Source of the DNA: CAVVFX01 sp963777595
GTDB taxonomy: Bacteria > Acidobacteriota > Terriglobia > Bryobacterales > Bryobacteraceae
DNA length: 64,000 nucleotides
Direction: 5' to 3'
Assembly: GCA_963777595.1 (NCBI GenBank)
Contig: CAVZRE010000058.1
Coordinates: forward strand, 3,272 to 67,271
The notes beneath the pieces are model-generated. The model had not been told where the DNA came from, ran no database searches, and saw only the letters and a list, made by a program, of their open reading frames with translations. Positions 28,189 to 36,311 of this stretch are shown piece by piece (positions within the stretch are counted from its first letter, which is position 1; every line of letters begins with the position of its first letter). The translations under genes and the position numbers were made by a program.

Positions 28189-29070
28189 TCAGTTGGCGTG
28201 CTTCACAAACTTACCTATATAAGGATCCGGGGACGCTTCGAGTTCATCCTGATCGCCTTCGAAAATCAGCTTTCCTTCCTTCATCACCATGAAGCGCGTC
28301 GACGTGGCCTCACGAAATGGTTCAAGAGACCCACTTTGAGAATTGTAACGAAAATTGGCAACCAGGTTCCCATCCTGATAGCGATGGGTGACTACCAGGG
28401 CAGTAGTAGCGTCCAGGTCACGCTCCTTAATGATCAGTTCGATGATCGTGTGGGCCGTAATGGGATCGAGGCCGGCCGTCGGGGAATCATACAGCAAGAG
28501 CGGCGGTTTGGTGACCACGGCGCGGGCAATCGCGGCGCGTCTTCGCATACCGCCGGAAAGCTCGCTGGGGAACTTTTCCAGCGTCTGGCCCAATTCGACG
28601 AATTCCAGGGCCTCTTTCACCTTGGTTCTCGCTTCGTCCGGTTTGGATCCGATCGACGGCTGGTTCAGGAGCGGATAGGCAACGTTCTGCGCGATGGTCA
28701 TCGAATCAAAGAGTGCGCTCTCCTGAAACGCCATACCGACTTTACTACGGATGGCGTACATCTCACCTTCCGGCAGGTTGGTACACGGTTGGTCGAAGAG
28801 GAAAACTTTGCCCGAGGCCACCGGCACGAGTCCGATGGCGGCTTTTAGGAGAACGCTTTTGCCGCTCCCGGCCGCGCCCAGGATGATTCGCGTGTCCCCC
28901 CTGCGCACATCGAAAGACACGTCATTCAGCGCGATCTCCTGGTCAAACTGGACGGTCACATGTTCAAAGCGAAGAATCGACTCTTGTCCACCGGATTGCG
29001 GCTGGCTGCGCGGATCTACGGGCGGCATAGGTGCTGCGGCGAGTTGGGGAGTCTGGTTGCCGCTGGCCAT
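28189..29070 (-). CDS. mlaF: MlaF-type ABC transporter ATP-binding protein
   Basis: Start ATG at 29070 overlaps the mlaE stop (TAATG). Walker A is GAAGSGKS, the signature LSGGMRRRAAIARA, Walker B LLLYDSPTAGLD, all canonical; the H-loop is in VVTHRY. About 293 residues. It powers lipid movement between the outer and inner membrane by MlaE/MlaD. A longer frame to 29292 exists but runs antisense-like through mlaE, so it is not the real start. Confidence 0.92.
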   Translation of the reverse strand: MASGNQTPQLAAAPMPPVDPRSQPQSGGQESILRFEHVTVQFDQEIALNDVSFDVRRGDTRIILGAAGSGKSVLLKAAIGLVPVASGKVFLFDQPCTNLPEGEMYAIRSKVGMAFQESALFDSMTIAQNVAYPLLNQPSIGSKPDEARTKVKEALEFVELGQTLEKFPSELSGGMRRRAAIARAVVTKPPLLLYDSPTAGLDPITAHTIIELIIKERDLDATTALVVTHRYQDGNLVANFRYNSQSGSLEPFREATSTRFMVMKEGKLIFEGDQDELEASPDPYIGKFVKHAN

Positions 29071-29834
29071 TATTGAGGACTCTGGCTGACGAAAAACTTG
29101 GTAATAAAGAACGTCAGCACGAAGATGAGAACCGAAGAGGTGACTACCGCCTGCGTGGTGGCACGGCCGACACCCTGGGTTCCTCCGCTGGTTCGGAGTC
29201 CGTAATAACATCCCACCAGGGAGATGACGAACGAGAAGATGAAGGGTTTCAGGAGGCCTTCGGCGACGTCCCGCCACACCAGAGCCTTCCATGTGGTCGA
29301 CCAGTACTCGCGGGGCTGCAGGGCAAAAATGAAGTAGCCGATGATGAAGCCCCCGAACATACCGATCAGGTCGGCAATGACGGTTAACGCCGGAAGCATA
29401 GCGGCCGTAGCGATCATACGGGGGGTAACCAATTTCTGAATCGGGTCGGTGCCGAGCGCGCGCATCGCGTCAATCTGCTCAGTCACTTTCATGGAGCCGA
29501 GTTCGCTGGCGATTCCGGATGAATTCCGGCCCGCGACCATCAAGGCGGTCAGGGCGGGACCGAGTTCGCGAACCAGGATGATGGAAACCACTTGCCCGGT
29601 TTTTCCGGTTTGGCCGTATTGTCCGAGCGCCTTACCCATCTGGAGCGCCATGACTGCCCCGCTGAAAAAGCCGGTCATGGAAGTGATCCAGAGGCTACCG
29701 ACTCCGATGGTATCCATTTGGATCAGCACGTCGTCCCAGTAATGCGGTTTGCGGAAGAGATTCCGCATCGCGCTGCCGAACAGGATATAGAATTCCTGTA
29801 TCGCCGCGACCGGCTGTTTGAGAAAGTCGAACAA
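29070..29834 (-). CDS. mlaE: MlaE-type ABC transporter permease
   Basis: 254 residues of the MlaE/YrbE permease family. The amphipathic N-terminal helix is followed by about five membrane helices and the conserved block ELGPALTALMVAGRNSSGIASELGSMKVTEQIDAMRALGTDP. The C-terminal block GCYYGLRTSGGTQGVGRATTQAVV is also diagnostic. It is the first gene of a four-gene minus-strand operon mlaE-mlaF-mlaD-hpnK with overlaps or short spacers. It probably maintains outer-membrane lipid asymmetry. Confidence 0.93.
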   Translation of the reverse strand: MFDFLKQPVAAIQEFYILFGSAMRNLFRKPHYWDDVLIQMDTIGVGSLWITSMTGFFSGAVMALQMGKALGQYGQTGKTGQVVSIILVRELGPALTALMVAGRNSSGIASELGSMKVTEQIDAMRALGTDPIQKLVTPRMIATAAMLPALTVIADLIGMFGGFIIGYFIFALQPREYWSTTWKALVWRDVAEGLLKPFIFSFVISLVGCYYGLRTSGGTQGVGRATTQAVVTSSVLIFVLTFFITKFFVSQSPQ

Positions 29835-29949
29835 TCCTCGATCCTAGCATGCCGTAAGACAGGAGGGACGCGGTCGATGTAGCAAGCATGACAAAAGCGA
29901 TCGTCTACCCTACTGCCAGGTTTGGTATGCGATAGCAGCGTGCACGGTA

Positions 29950-30783
29950 CTATCGGACTTTGCCCGCGGCGTTCTCCAGGACGACGTCAGCCACCACGGC
30001 AGAATCGGAGTGATCCGGCGTGTGCGAGGCGAAGCCGATGCCGGCGTAGAAGGGCTCATCCAAATGAAAGGTGAGGCTCTCGCCGACTTGACGCATGGGT
30101 CCGCCATTCTCGCTGATGAAGAGCGAAAATACGTCGCCCTTTTTCTCGATGCCGATACGCCAAGGCGCGACGGGAATAGCGCTGTCGGAGGCCGCGCCGT
30201 CGGGACGCCGGGGCGCTGGAAGCTTGAATGTCGTAGCGACCATGGCACCCTTGGCGGTACGCTGTGCCAGGTGAATCAAGCCGGCTCCATGCCGGGCCGT
30301 CATTACCTCAATGGAATCGTCGTCCAAGTCCTCGCGGATGATGAAAACGACTTTGCGATCGCCGTAGCCGGCGGCATCCGGGAAAGAGACTGTACCCGCG
30401 AGCGATAGGTCTCCGGACAACCTCTTCCAGAGATATTGGAACTCGTCGCGCTGGTACCAGACATTGTAACCGGCCGAGTTGATGGTGTATTGCCTCGTGA
30501 CCGCGTTGTAACTGGCGCTACCGGGAATGACCGCGCTTCCCACGTCCGTCTGGCCGTCAAAGATGCCGATCGGAGTATTGATTGTCTTGCTGGGCCTGCG
30601 AAAGCCGGCGGGAGGGGCGACCTGCCGGTGCGTTTTGGAGCCCGGCCAAGCCCAGTCAGGTATGTTGAGATTGGCTGCCGGCGGCTGAGCCGGAACCTGC
30701 GCGAGAGGCAGGAGGGCCGGCACACAGAGCGCCAGGCAGAGCGGCGGGACGGGGCACCGAAAGAGACTCTTCATGAATTTCAT
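29950..30783 (-). CDS. Secreted protein with concanavalin-like (LamG/DUF1349-like) fold
   Basis: 277 residues with a signal peptide (MKFMKSLFRCPVPPLCLALCVPALLPLAQ). The mature part reads like a single beta-sandwich of about 190 residues (VWYQRDEFQYLWKRLSGDLSLAG, RKVVFIIREDLDDDS, PFYAGIGFASHTPDHSDSAVVADVVLEN), a pattern seen in DUF1349/LamG-like domains often attached to TolB-like proteins. No catalytic residues are evident. Function unknown; carbohydrate or surface binding is possible. Confidence 0.6.
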   Translation of the reverse strand: MKFMKSLFRCPVPPLCLALCVPALLPLAQVPAQPPAANLNIPDWAWPGSKTHRQVAPPAGFRRPSKTINTPIGIFDGQTDVGSAVIPGSASYNAVTRQYTINSAGYNVWYQRDEFQYLWKRLSGDLSLAGTVSFPDAAGYGDRKVVFIIREDLDDDSIEVMTARHGAGLIHLAQRTAKGAMVATTFKLPAPRRPDGAASDSAIPVAPWRIGIEKKGDVFSLFISENGGPMRQVGESLTFHLDEPFYAGIGFASHTPDHSDSAVVADVVLENAAGKVR

Positions 30784-30851
30784 CTCCTTATTCCTTTCCG
30801 GCCAGGCGGTGAGAGGGGCGAATCGCTACGCGCCGGGCTGGCGCAATCCAA

Positions 30852-32039
30852 TCAGAGCGGCATGCGGAAGGTGAAACAAGTTTGCTGCTGCGTGGACTCA
30901 ACTTCGAGCGTACCACCGTGTGCCGTCGCGATCTCGTGAGCGATATAGAGGCCAAGACCCAGACCCTCGCGGTCGCGGAGCACAGCGCTGCGATAGAAGG
31001 GTTTGAATAGATGACTCAGGGCGGCCGGCGGAATCGGCTCACCGGCATTGCAGACAGAAAGTTCAAAGCTTCCGGCGTCGGAGGCACGCACACGGACGGG
31101 CTCATCCGGAGAGCCGTAGGTAAGCGCATTCCCCAAGAGGTTCGAGAAAAGCTGCGCGATTCTGCCCCGGTCGCAATCAACAGGCCCGGTCAGCCGGAAT
31201 TCTGTTTCCACCACACGGTGGGGATGGCTGGCGCTCAGTTCGTCGATGATACCCCGCAGCACCGGCTCCAAAGGTTCGTGGGAGTTGCGATCCAAGGTGA
31301 GGCCGCCGGCGAAACGTCCGCGGGCGAGATCCAGCATGTTTTCGATCAGCGCCAACATCCGTGAGGAACTCTGGCGCATGATCTGCGCCATGTTCAACGC
31401 ATCCTCATTGAGAGGCGTTCTCAACAGGAGGTCCATCAGGCAGCTGATCGATCTCATTGGGGTGCGCAAGTCGTGAGCCAAGACAGCGATGAACTGTTCG
31501 CGCAGTTCTGAATCGGCACGTTCGTCGTGAAGAGCGGATTCAGTGATGGAGAGTTTACGGTCGGCGTCCAGGTGTTTCGCTATCAGTTCGGCAAAGAGGC
31601 GGAACATGCCGACGGTCTCGGGATTTTTCAGCCGTGCCGGCAGCGGATCTATGGCGCACAAGGTGCCAAAGAAAGCGCCGTCCGCGAGAATGATCGGCAT
31701 GGATATGTAGCTTTGGAAGCCGTACAAGGCCGGAGTCTGATGATTGCACCAGGCTTGGTCCTGGGCGACGTTGTCGATGATCACAGCCTCGCGGCTCTGG
31801 CGAATCTCATGGCAGATGGTGGTCTCCACCTTCAGTTCGCCCCCCGTCCGAAGTCCGAAAGCGGTTTTATCGAGCACACTGCAGGCGATCCAGCGCTCGG
31901 GAGTAACTCGGGCCACGGCCGCGAAGCGCATTCCTGTGGTCCGGCAAACGACGTCCAGGATGGTGGGCACTGCGGCGACGCGGCTGATGCGTTTCAGGTC
32001 GTCTTCAAGGTCACGAGACGCGCCGGGTTCAGCAAACAT
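30852..32039 (-). CDS. GAF-domain sensor histidine kinase
   Basis: 395 residues, cytoplasmic. The N-terminal GAF domain (about 20-165) has the block SYISMPIILADGAFFGTLCAIDP, common in bacteriophytochrome-type and general GAF kinases. HisKA carries the phosphoacceptor in AVLAHDLRTPMRSISCLMDLL. The HATPase domain shows the N box LFSNLLGNALTYG and GLGLGLYIAHEIATAHGG. No partner response regulator is adjacent, so it is an orphan. No chromophore cysteine is obvious in the GAF domain. Confidence 0.9.
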   Translation of the reverse strand: MFAEPGASRDLEDDLKRISRVAAVPTILDVVCRTTGMRFAAVARVTPERWIACSVLDKTAFGLRTGGELKVETTICHEIRQSREAVIIDNVAQDQAWCNHQTPALYGFQSYISMPIILADGAFFGTLCAIDPLPARLKNPETVGMFRLFAELIAKHLDADRKLSITESALHDERADSELREQFIAVLAHDLRTPMRSISCLMDLLLRTPLNEDALNMAQIMRQSSSRMLALIENMLDLARGRFAGGLTLDRNSHEPLEPVLRGIIDELSASHPHRVVETEFRLTGPVDCDRGRIAQLFSNLLGNALTYGSPDEPVRVRASDAGSFELSVCNAGEPIPPAALSHLFKPFYRSAVLRDREGLGLGLYIAHEIATAHGGTLEVESTQQQTCFTFRMPL

Positions 32040-32536
32040 TCGAAACGTCTGTTCTCACTGGCTTGAATTATAGCCCAAGAGGAACAGACCCTCTGCCCTT
32101 CGAAAGAGAGAGAAGTAGCCGCTGATCATGAGCTCGATGTCTGTCCGCGGTTCGTAGTTTTTGCGGAAGGAAAGCCCTGACCGCCAAAGCGCGGTCACCC
32201 CAGGGGATGAAAATGGCCGCTGATGAACGTAGATGAACGCGGATAGGGCTCGGCTATGTAAGGACTGGCGGGCTTTGGTTGTGCTGGTTGCCGCGTTATT
32301 TTCGGAAGAACCCAATTCGGCTGGACGGGGAAAAAACGAACCCCCCGGGCCGACGCGTGGGAAGGCAGTGGGGTTTACGAAACGAAGCCAATTCTGAGTA
32401 AGTGGTATTCGTTTGTTGGGTTAAGCGGCGGAATTGAGTAAGGGCCCAGGCCGCTCGGCGAGTTGGTCGTAACCGGGCGGCGGCGAATCTCTACCATAAA
32501 CCCTCCAGACCGTCCTGACGCGATCAATCTTTTCGT
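32040..32536. other. Gene-free stretch
   Basis: About 500 bp between a kinase start and a hydrolase stop. It contains a short direct repeat (gatgaacgtagatgaacgcgg, 32222-32242) and runs such as gggaaaaaacgaaccccccggg, but no ORF with protein-like composition, no tRNA and no CRISPR-like array. It may hold the promoter for the kinase near 32050-32120. Confidence 0.45.
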
Positions 32537-33394
32537 TCAGAAGCCGTGGGATTTCAGGAATCCGCTCACCAGGGAAGAAAAGATCTCCGGCTTTTCCAGA
32601 TACATCAAGTGCCCCGTATCGGGTACCACAACGCGTGCAGCTCCGGGTATTGCCATGACCAGGGCACCAGCCACCGCTTGGTTGTCTGCAATGTCACCCG
32701 AGCCGATGAGAATCAGCGTCGGCATCCTCAGCTCTCGTACATAAGGGAAGACAGGTTTCTCCGGCAAGGGCATGTCGTTGTGCTTATGGTCTTGAGGAGA
32801 GGCATTGAGCAGCCTCCGAAGGTGCTCGCGTGCAGCGTCATTTCCGGGAACGATGAAGTAGGTATTCTGAACTCGGATTTCGGTTGGATCCTTCGCACCC
32901 TGAAACGCCATTTGAGCCATTGCGAAGTGCTCAGAGTATGGAAAACCCTCCGCCTCCGGCCCGACGAGTACCAGTCCACTTACTTGCGCTGGATAGCGCA
33001 GGGCAAAGCTGAGAGCGACGTTGCCGCCATGCGAACTGGCTACGAGAGCGGCCTGCGATACCTTGCGATCAAGAAGGAGCGCCGCAACATCATCGGCTTC
33101 GAAATATGGCTTCTTCGTAGCCGGCGAGCGACCATAGCCCCGCCGGTCGTAACGAATGGCATGGAACTGTTTGCAGAAGGCCGGCCATACGTCATCCCAG
33201 ACAGCCGAATTGACCACCCCGTCGTGGAGCAACACCACCGCCTTCTGTCCGGTTCCACATTCCTCGTAATAGAGGCGGGACCCATCAACCTCCAGGAAGG
33301 CTCCGACCGAAGCCGTGGGGGTTGCGGTCTGCCCGGGCAAAACATCAGCCCTGAATATCAATAAAATCAGCGATATGGCGGCGACGTTTCGCAT
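32537..33394 (-). CDS. Alpha/beta hydrolase, secreted
   Basis: 285 residues with a signal peptide (MRNVAAISLILLIFRADVLPGQ). The alpha/beta-hydrolase core shows the oxyanion strand (KAVVLLHDG), the YDRRGYGRS block, the nucleophile elbow ASSHGGNVALSFALRYP and the catalytic histidine GHLMYLEKP near the C-terminus. The elbow glycine preceding the Ser is replaced (A-S-S-H-G), which is tolerated in the family. Substrate unknown. Confidence 0.88.
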   Translation of the reverse strand: MRNVAAISLILLIFRADVLPGQTATPTASVGAFLEVDGSRLYYEECGTGQKAVVLLHDGVVNSAVWDDVWPAFCKQFHAIRYDRRGYGRSPATKKPYFEADDVAALLLDRKVSQAALVASSHGGNVALSFALRYPAQVSGLVLVGPEAEGFPYSEHFAMAQMAFQGAKDPTEIRVQNTYFIVPGNDAAREHLRRLLNASPQDHKHNDMPLPEKPVFPYVRELRMPTLILIGSGDIADNQAVAGALVMAIPGAARVVVPDTGHLMYLEKPEIFSSLVSGFLKSHGF

Positions 33395-33624
33395 TCAAAT
33401 ATTGTGTCAAGACCACTGCAATTCGTAGTCCGAGAGGGAGAATATTTGCAATCAATACTATATCCGCCAAGTGGTGTGCCCGCCGCTCACGGTCTGGATC
33501 TCGACGGCACACTCGCCAAAGGCGATGTTTAGGTCCCGTCTGATTGCATTGGTCGCATCGGGTTGCGGGCTGCGCGAGCCGAACTTCCGGCGCCCATTGG
33601 AGCGTATCGGTGACCCACAGTGCC

Positions 33625-33651
33625 CCTGCGGGCCGACTCGCGGCCCGCAGG
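33625..33651 (-). terminator. Strong 11-bp hairpin downstream of metallo-hydrolase gene
   Basis: Perfect inverted repeat CCTGCGGGCCG / CGGCCCGCAGG with a 5-nt loop, 17 bp past the stop of the minus-strand gene ending at 33668. It lacks a clear U-tract, so it may act as an mRNA 3'-end stabiliser or an assisted terminator. Confidence 0.55.
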
Positions 33652-33667
33652 TTCGAAGATCCGGCCG

Positions 33668-35581
33668 TTACTTGCCGCCAGCCATCGGGGGCGTCTGTTC
33701 ACCGATTTTCGCGGAATAAATGATGAATTTGAACGGGTCCGTATTCTGTGATTTCTCCATCAGCTTGAGATACACCAGCCGTCTGGCGCGCGTCACGGAA
33801 GAGCTGCTCTCAAACCGATTCCCAGACGATTCCAGCAAGGATGCCGCGAGTTCGTATTTGCCGTCCGCGACCAGACGTTCCACCGTTTTCGCCATCTGAC
33901 TTTCGGAGACGCCCAGATAGTCGACTAAAAGTGCTGCGCGGTCGGCGTCTGGTGAGATGGTCCAAGCCCTGCAGATCGGATTGCCAATAGCCAACGTTTT
34001 GATCGTACAGCCGGTCGATGACGTGTTCGCGCAGGATCAGGTATGGCTGATAAACATCGGGCTGGTCTGTGCAGCAGGCCTGGAGGAATCAGATTCGCCT
34101 GGTGTATCGCGCCCCGCTCGTCTCCCCGGCTGATCGCAGTCAATACCTGTTCGCGCAGCCAGATCAGGTCCGTCTTGAGCGGCGCCAGCATGGAGGCGGA
34201 GGTGAAATTTCGCGTGAGCGGCTCGTGGCCGTGCAACAGGTATCGCGGATGCTTTTCAACCACAATATCGATGGCATCGAGCAGCCCCTGCAAATCGCCT
34301 TCTTCTACAAATGGCGCCCCGAGGTAAGGCATGATGAAATCGCCCACGAACATCACGCTATGATCCGGCAAGTGGATGAACATGGCGTCGTGAGTCTCTC
34401 CTCCATGGATCGGGATCAGTTCGATGTGCGTTCCCCCGATCTTCAGCTCAGTGCGGGTGGCAATCGTGACGTCCGGCCTGAAGCTGCGCACGTTGTCGAG
34501 GCTGAAGCGTTCGCCGAAGAAGTGTTTGCCGAAAACTCCCGGTGCAACGAGTTCGCGTGATAGCTCTTCCTGATAGTTGCTCCGGGCATAGAATACGGAG
34601 GCGCGGATTCAGGTCGCGGAAATATGAGTGACCTCCCACGTGGTCCCAATGAGAGTGAGTGATGAAGATAGTCGTCAATTCCGGCAGGCCGGGTGCATAG
34701 GCCCGTAAAGCCTCATAGGCCGCCTTGGCCGAATCCGGCCGCGTACCGGCATCGATGCCGATCAATTCCCGCCCGTCATCCGACACCACGAAATAGTATT
34801 CGGTAAACTCGAAACCCGACAATGCGTACACGCGGCCCGGAATCACCTCAGCAATATGGCGCGGAGAAAAGGTGTGCCCGGATGCAACCTGCTCGGTAAA
34901 AGGAGTGATCAGCGTGATTGGCCGGTCCCAGTCTTTGTAGCCGCTCTTTTGAAGATACGCCTCTGCTTTTGCTCGTTCTCCGTCGGCCAGCGCCAACTTC
35001 CCGAGATGATAGTCGACTTCCCGCAGCCACCCCGCATGAGGCGCTTTAGCGGAATTTTCGACGCACCAGGCGAGTTCGGTTCCGGCTGCCTTTCTCTGAC
35101 CGAAAATGGCCGGCAGCTGCGAACGAACCACACCGGAGATCCAGTTGACCACGAATACCTGGCCTCCCGAAAGCTGCTTGGCCAGATCGAGTACGGCGAT
35201 GGTGTCTTTGACGTAACCGGGCCGGCGCAATAACGGCACAGAAGAGGCATGCTGAGCTTGCAGTAATCCGATGGCGCTAAGATACAGCGCTTTTTGCACG
35301 TCTGTCAGGCGAGGAGAGAACTCCTTTAACCGAGCGGACAAAAACTCGGCGCCCTCACCCTGCAGATTCCCGTTCGAGTACTCCGCCATCAGCAAAAACA
35401 GCATCTGCGGGTCTTTTGGGGGCGCGACGCTGTTGACTGCCTTCAAATACTCCAGCTCTGGGGAACGGTGGTCCGCTCCGGTTTGATTGGATTCGGTGGC
35501 ACCGGCGCGTTCCTCGCGGAGACCGGCCAGAACGGCCACGACCGTAAGCAGCGCCGCCGAAGAATAGATGACAAGTCGCAT
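33668..35581 (-). CDS. MBL-fold metallo-hydrolase, alkyl-sulfatase-like (frameshifts near 34610, 34080 and 33950)
   Basis: Joined length is about 637 codons, the size of alkyl/aryl-sulfatase (SdsA/BDS1-like) enzymes. A signal-like N-terminus (MRLVIYSSAALLTVVAVLAGL) precedes a helical region, then the metallo-beta-lactamase domain with the zinc motif THSHWDHVGG. The next frame supplies HIELIPIHGGETHDAMFIHLP and MFVGDFIMPYLGAPF with the third zinc histidine at LLHGHEPLT. The last frame supplies the dimerisation-type helical tail. Conservation in every frame argues for sequencing indels. It likely cleaves a sulfate or phosphate ester. Its order behind marR suggests marR controls it. Confidence 0.8.
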
Positions 35582-35591
35582 ATGTATATCC

Positions 35592-35636
35592 CTTCCTGAA
35601 ATTCACTTCCAGGAAGATAGATGCACATACATCTAT
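35592..35636. promoter_or_regulatory. Two adjacent palindromes between marR and metallo-hydrolase gene
   Basis: CTTCCTG / CAGGAAG (arms 35592-35598 and 35610-35616, 11-nt gap) is followed immediately by ATAGATG / CATCTAT (35617-35623 and 35630-35636, 6-nt gap). Both are perfect 7-bp inverted repeats in a 51-bp spacer just upstream of the metallo-hydrolase start, so one may be the MarR operator. Confidence 0.45.
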
Positions 35637-36112
35637 TTCAGATGCAAAGCTTCTGCGCGAACCGCGGCTTTCGTCAAGTGCGATAAGGTGTCTTGCAGAA
35701 CGTCCCAACCTCTTTCGCCAAGGCCGTATCGCAGGTTTTGTTCCGCCGCGTCCCAGCGAGGTTTCGCTTCAGCCAACTGCCGCGCGCCGGCAGGCGTAAG
35801 ACTGAAAAGCCTTTCTCGCCTGTCTGTCCCAAGCCTTACGCGAACCCACCCATGCTTTCGCAGGCGAGCCAACGTTCTGGTCAAGGTGGTGCTGTCCATC
35901 CCCAAGCCCGCGCTCAACCGCTTTTGATTCACCTCACCGGTTGCCGCCAATGCAGTGAGCAGGCCGAATTGAGTGATATCGAGGTTGGCCTTCGTCAACT
36001 CCCGATCATAAATACGAGTTACGATACGGGTCGCGCGGCGAAGGTTTTGACAGGCGCAGGGCAGATTAAAGAGTGTGTCCGCGGAGGACTCTCCGCCTCC
36101 CTCCAGAGTCAT
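35633..36112 (-). CDS. MarR-family transcriptional regulator
   Basis: A winged helix-turn-helix protein: ITQFGLLTALAATGEVNQKRLSAGLGMDSTTLTRTLARLRKHGWVRVRLGTDRRERLFSLTPAG spans the recognition helix and wing, with the DRR-type wing tip. ATG at 36112 (MTLEGGGESS) is preferred; an upstream ATG at 36151 adds 13 residues. About 159 residues, normal for MarR. A Cys pair near the N-terminus (LPCACQNLRR) could be redox sensing, as in some MarR proteins, but this is speculative. Read in the same direction as the metallo-hydrolase. Confidence 0.9.
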   Translation of the reverse strand: MTLEGGGESSADTLFNLPCACQNLRRATRIVTRIYDRELTKANLDITQFGLLTALAATGEVNQKRLSAGLGMDSTTLTRTLARLRKHGWVRVRLGTDRRERLFSLTPAGARQLAEAKPRWDAAEQNLRYGLGERGWDVLQDTLSHLTKAAVRAEALHLK

Positions 36113-36311
36113 GTTAGAGCTCACTTCATTATTGATGCGAGTGAAGGTCACTCCTGCTCAACCGATTAAAAATCAATTTGCACATGGGTGCTTCGCGGAG
36201 GCGCCGAGAGCCGGAGAGGACGCGGAGGAATCCAATTGGGCCGGCTTGTCTGGCTTGAGGCGTGGCACCGCGATCTTGCCGATGCTAATATCGGGCTTCA
36301 TACTTACAGCC

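Noticed and set aside
32546..33364. 272-residue plus-strand ORF
   Set aside because: Antisense to the alpha/beta hydrolase with its intact signal peptide and catalytic residues.
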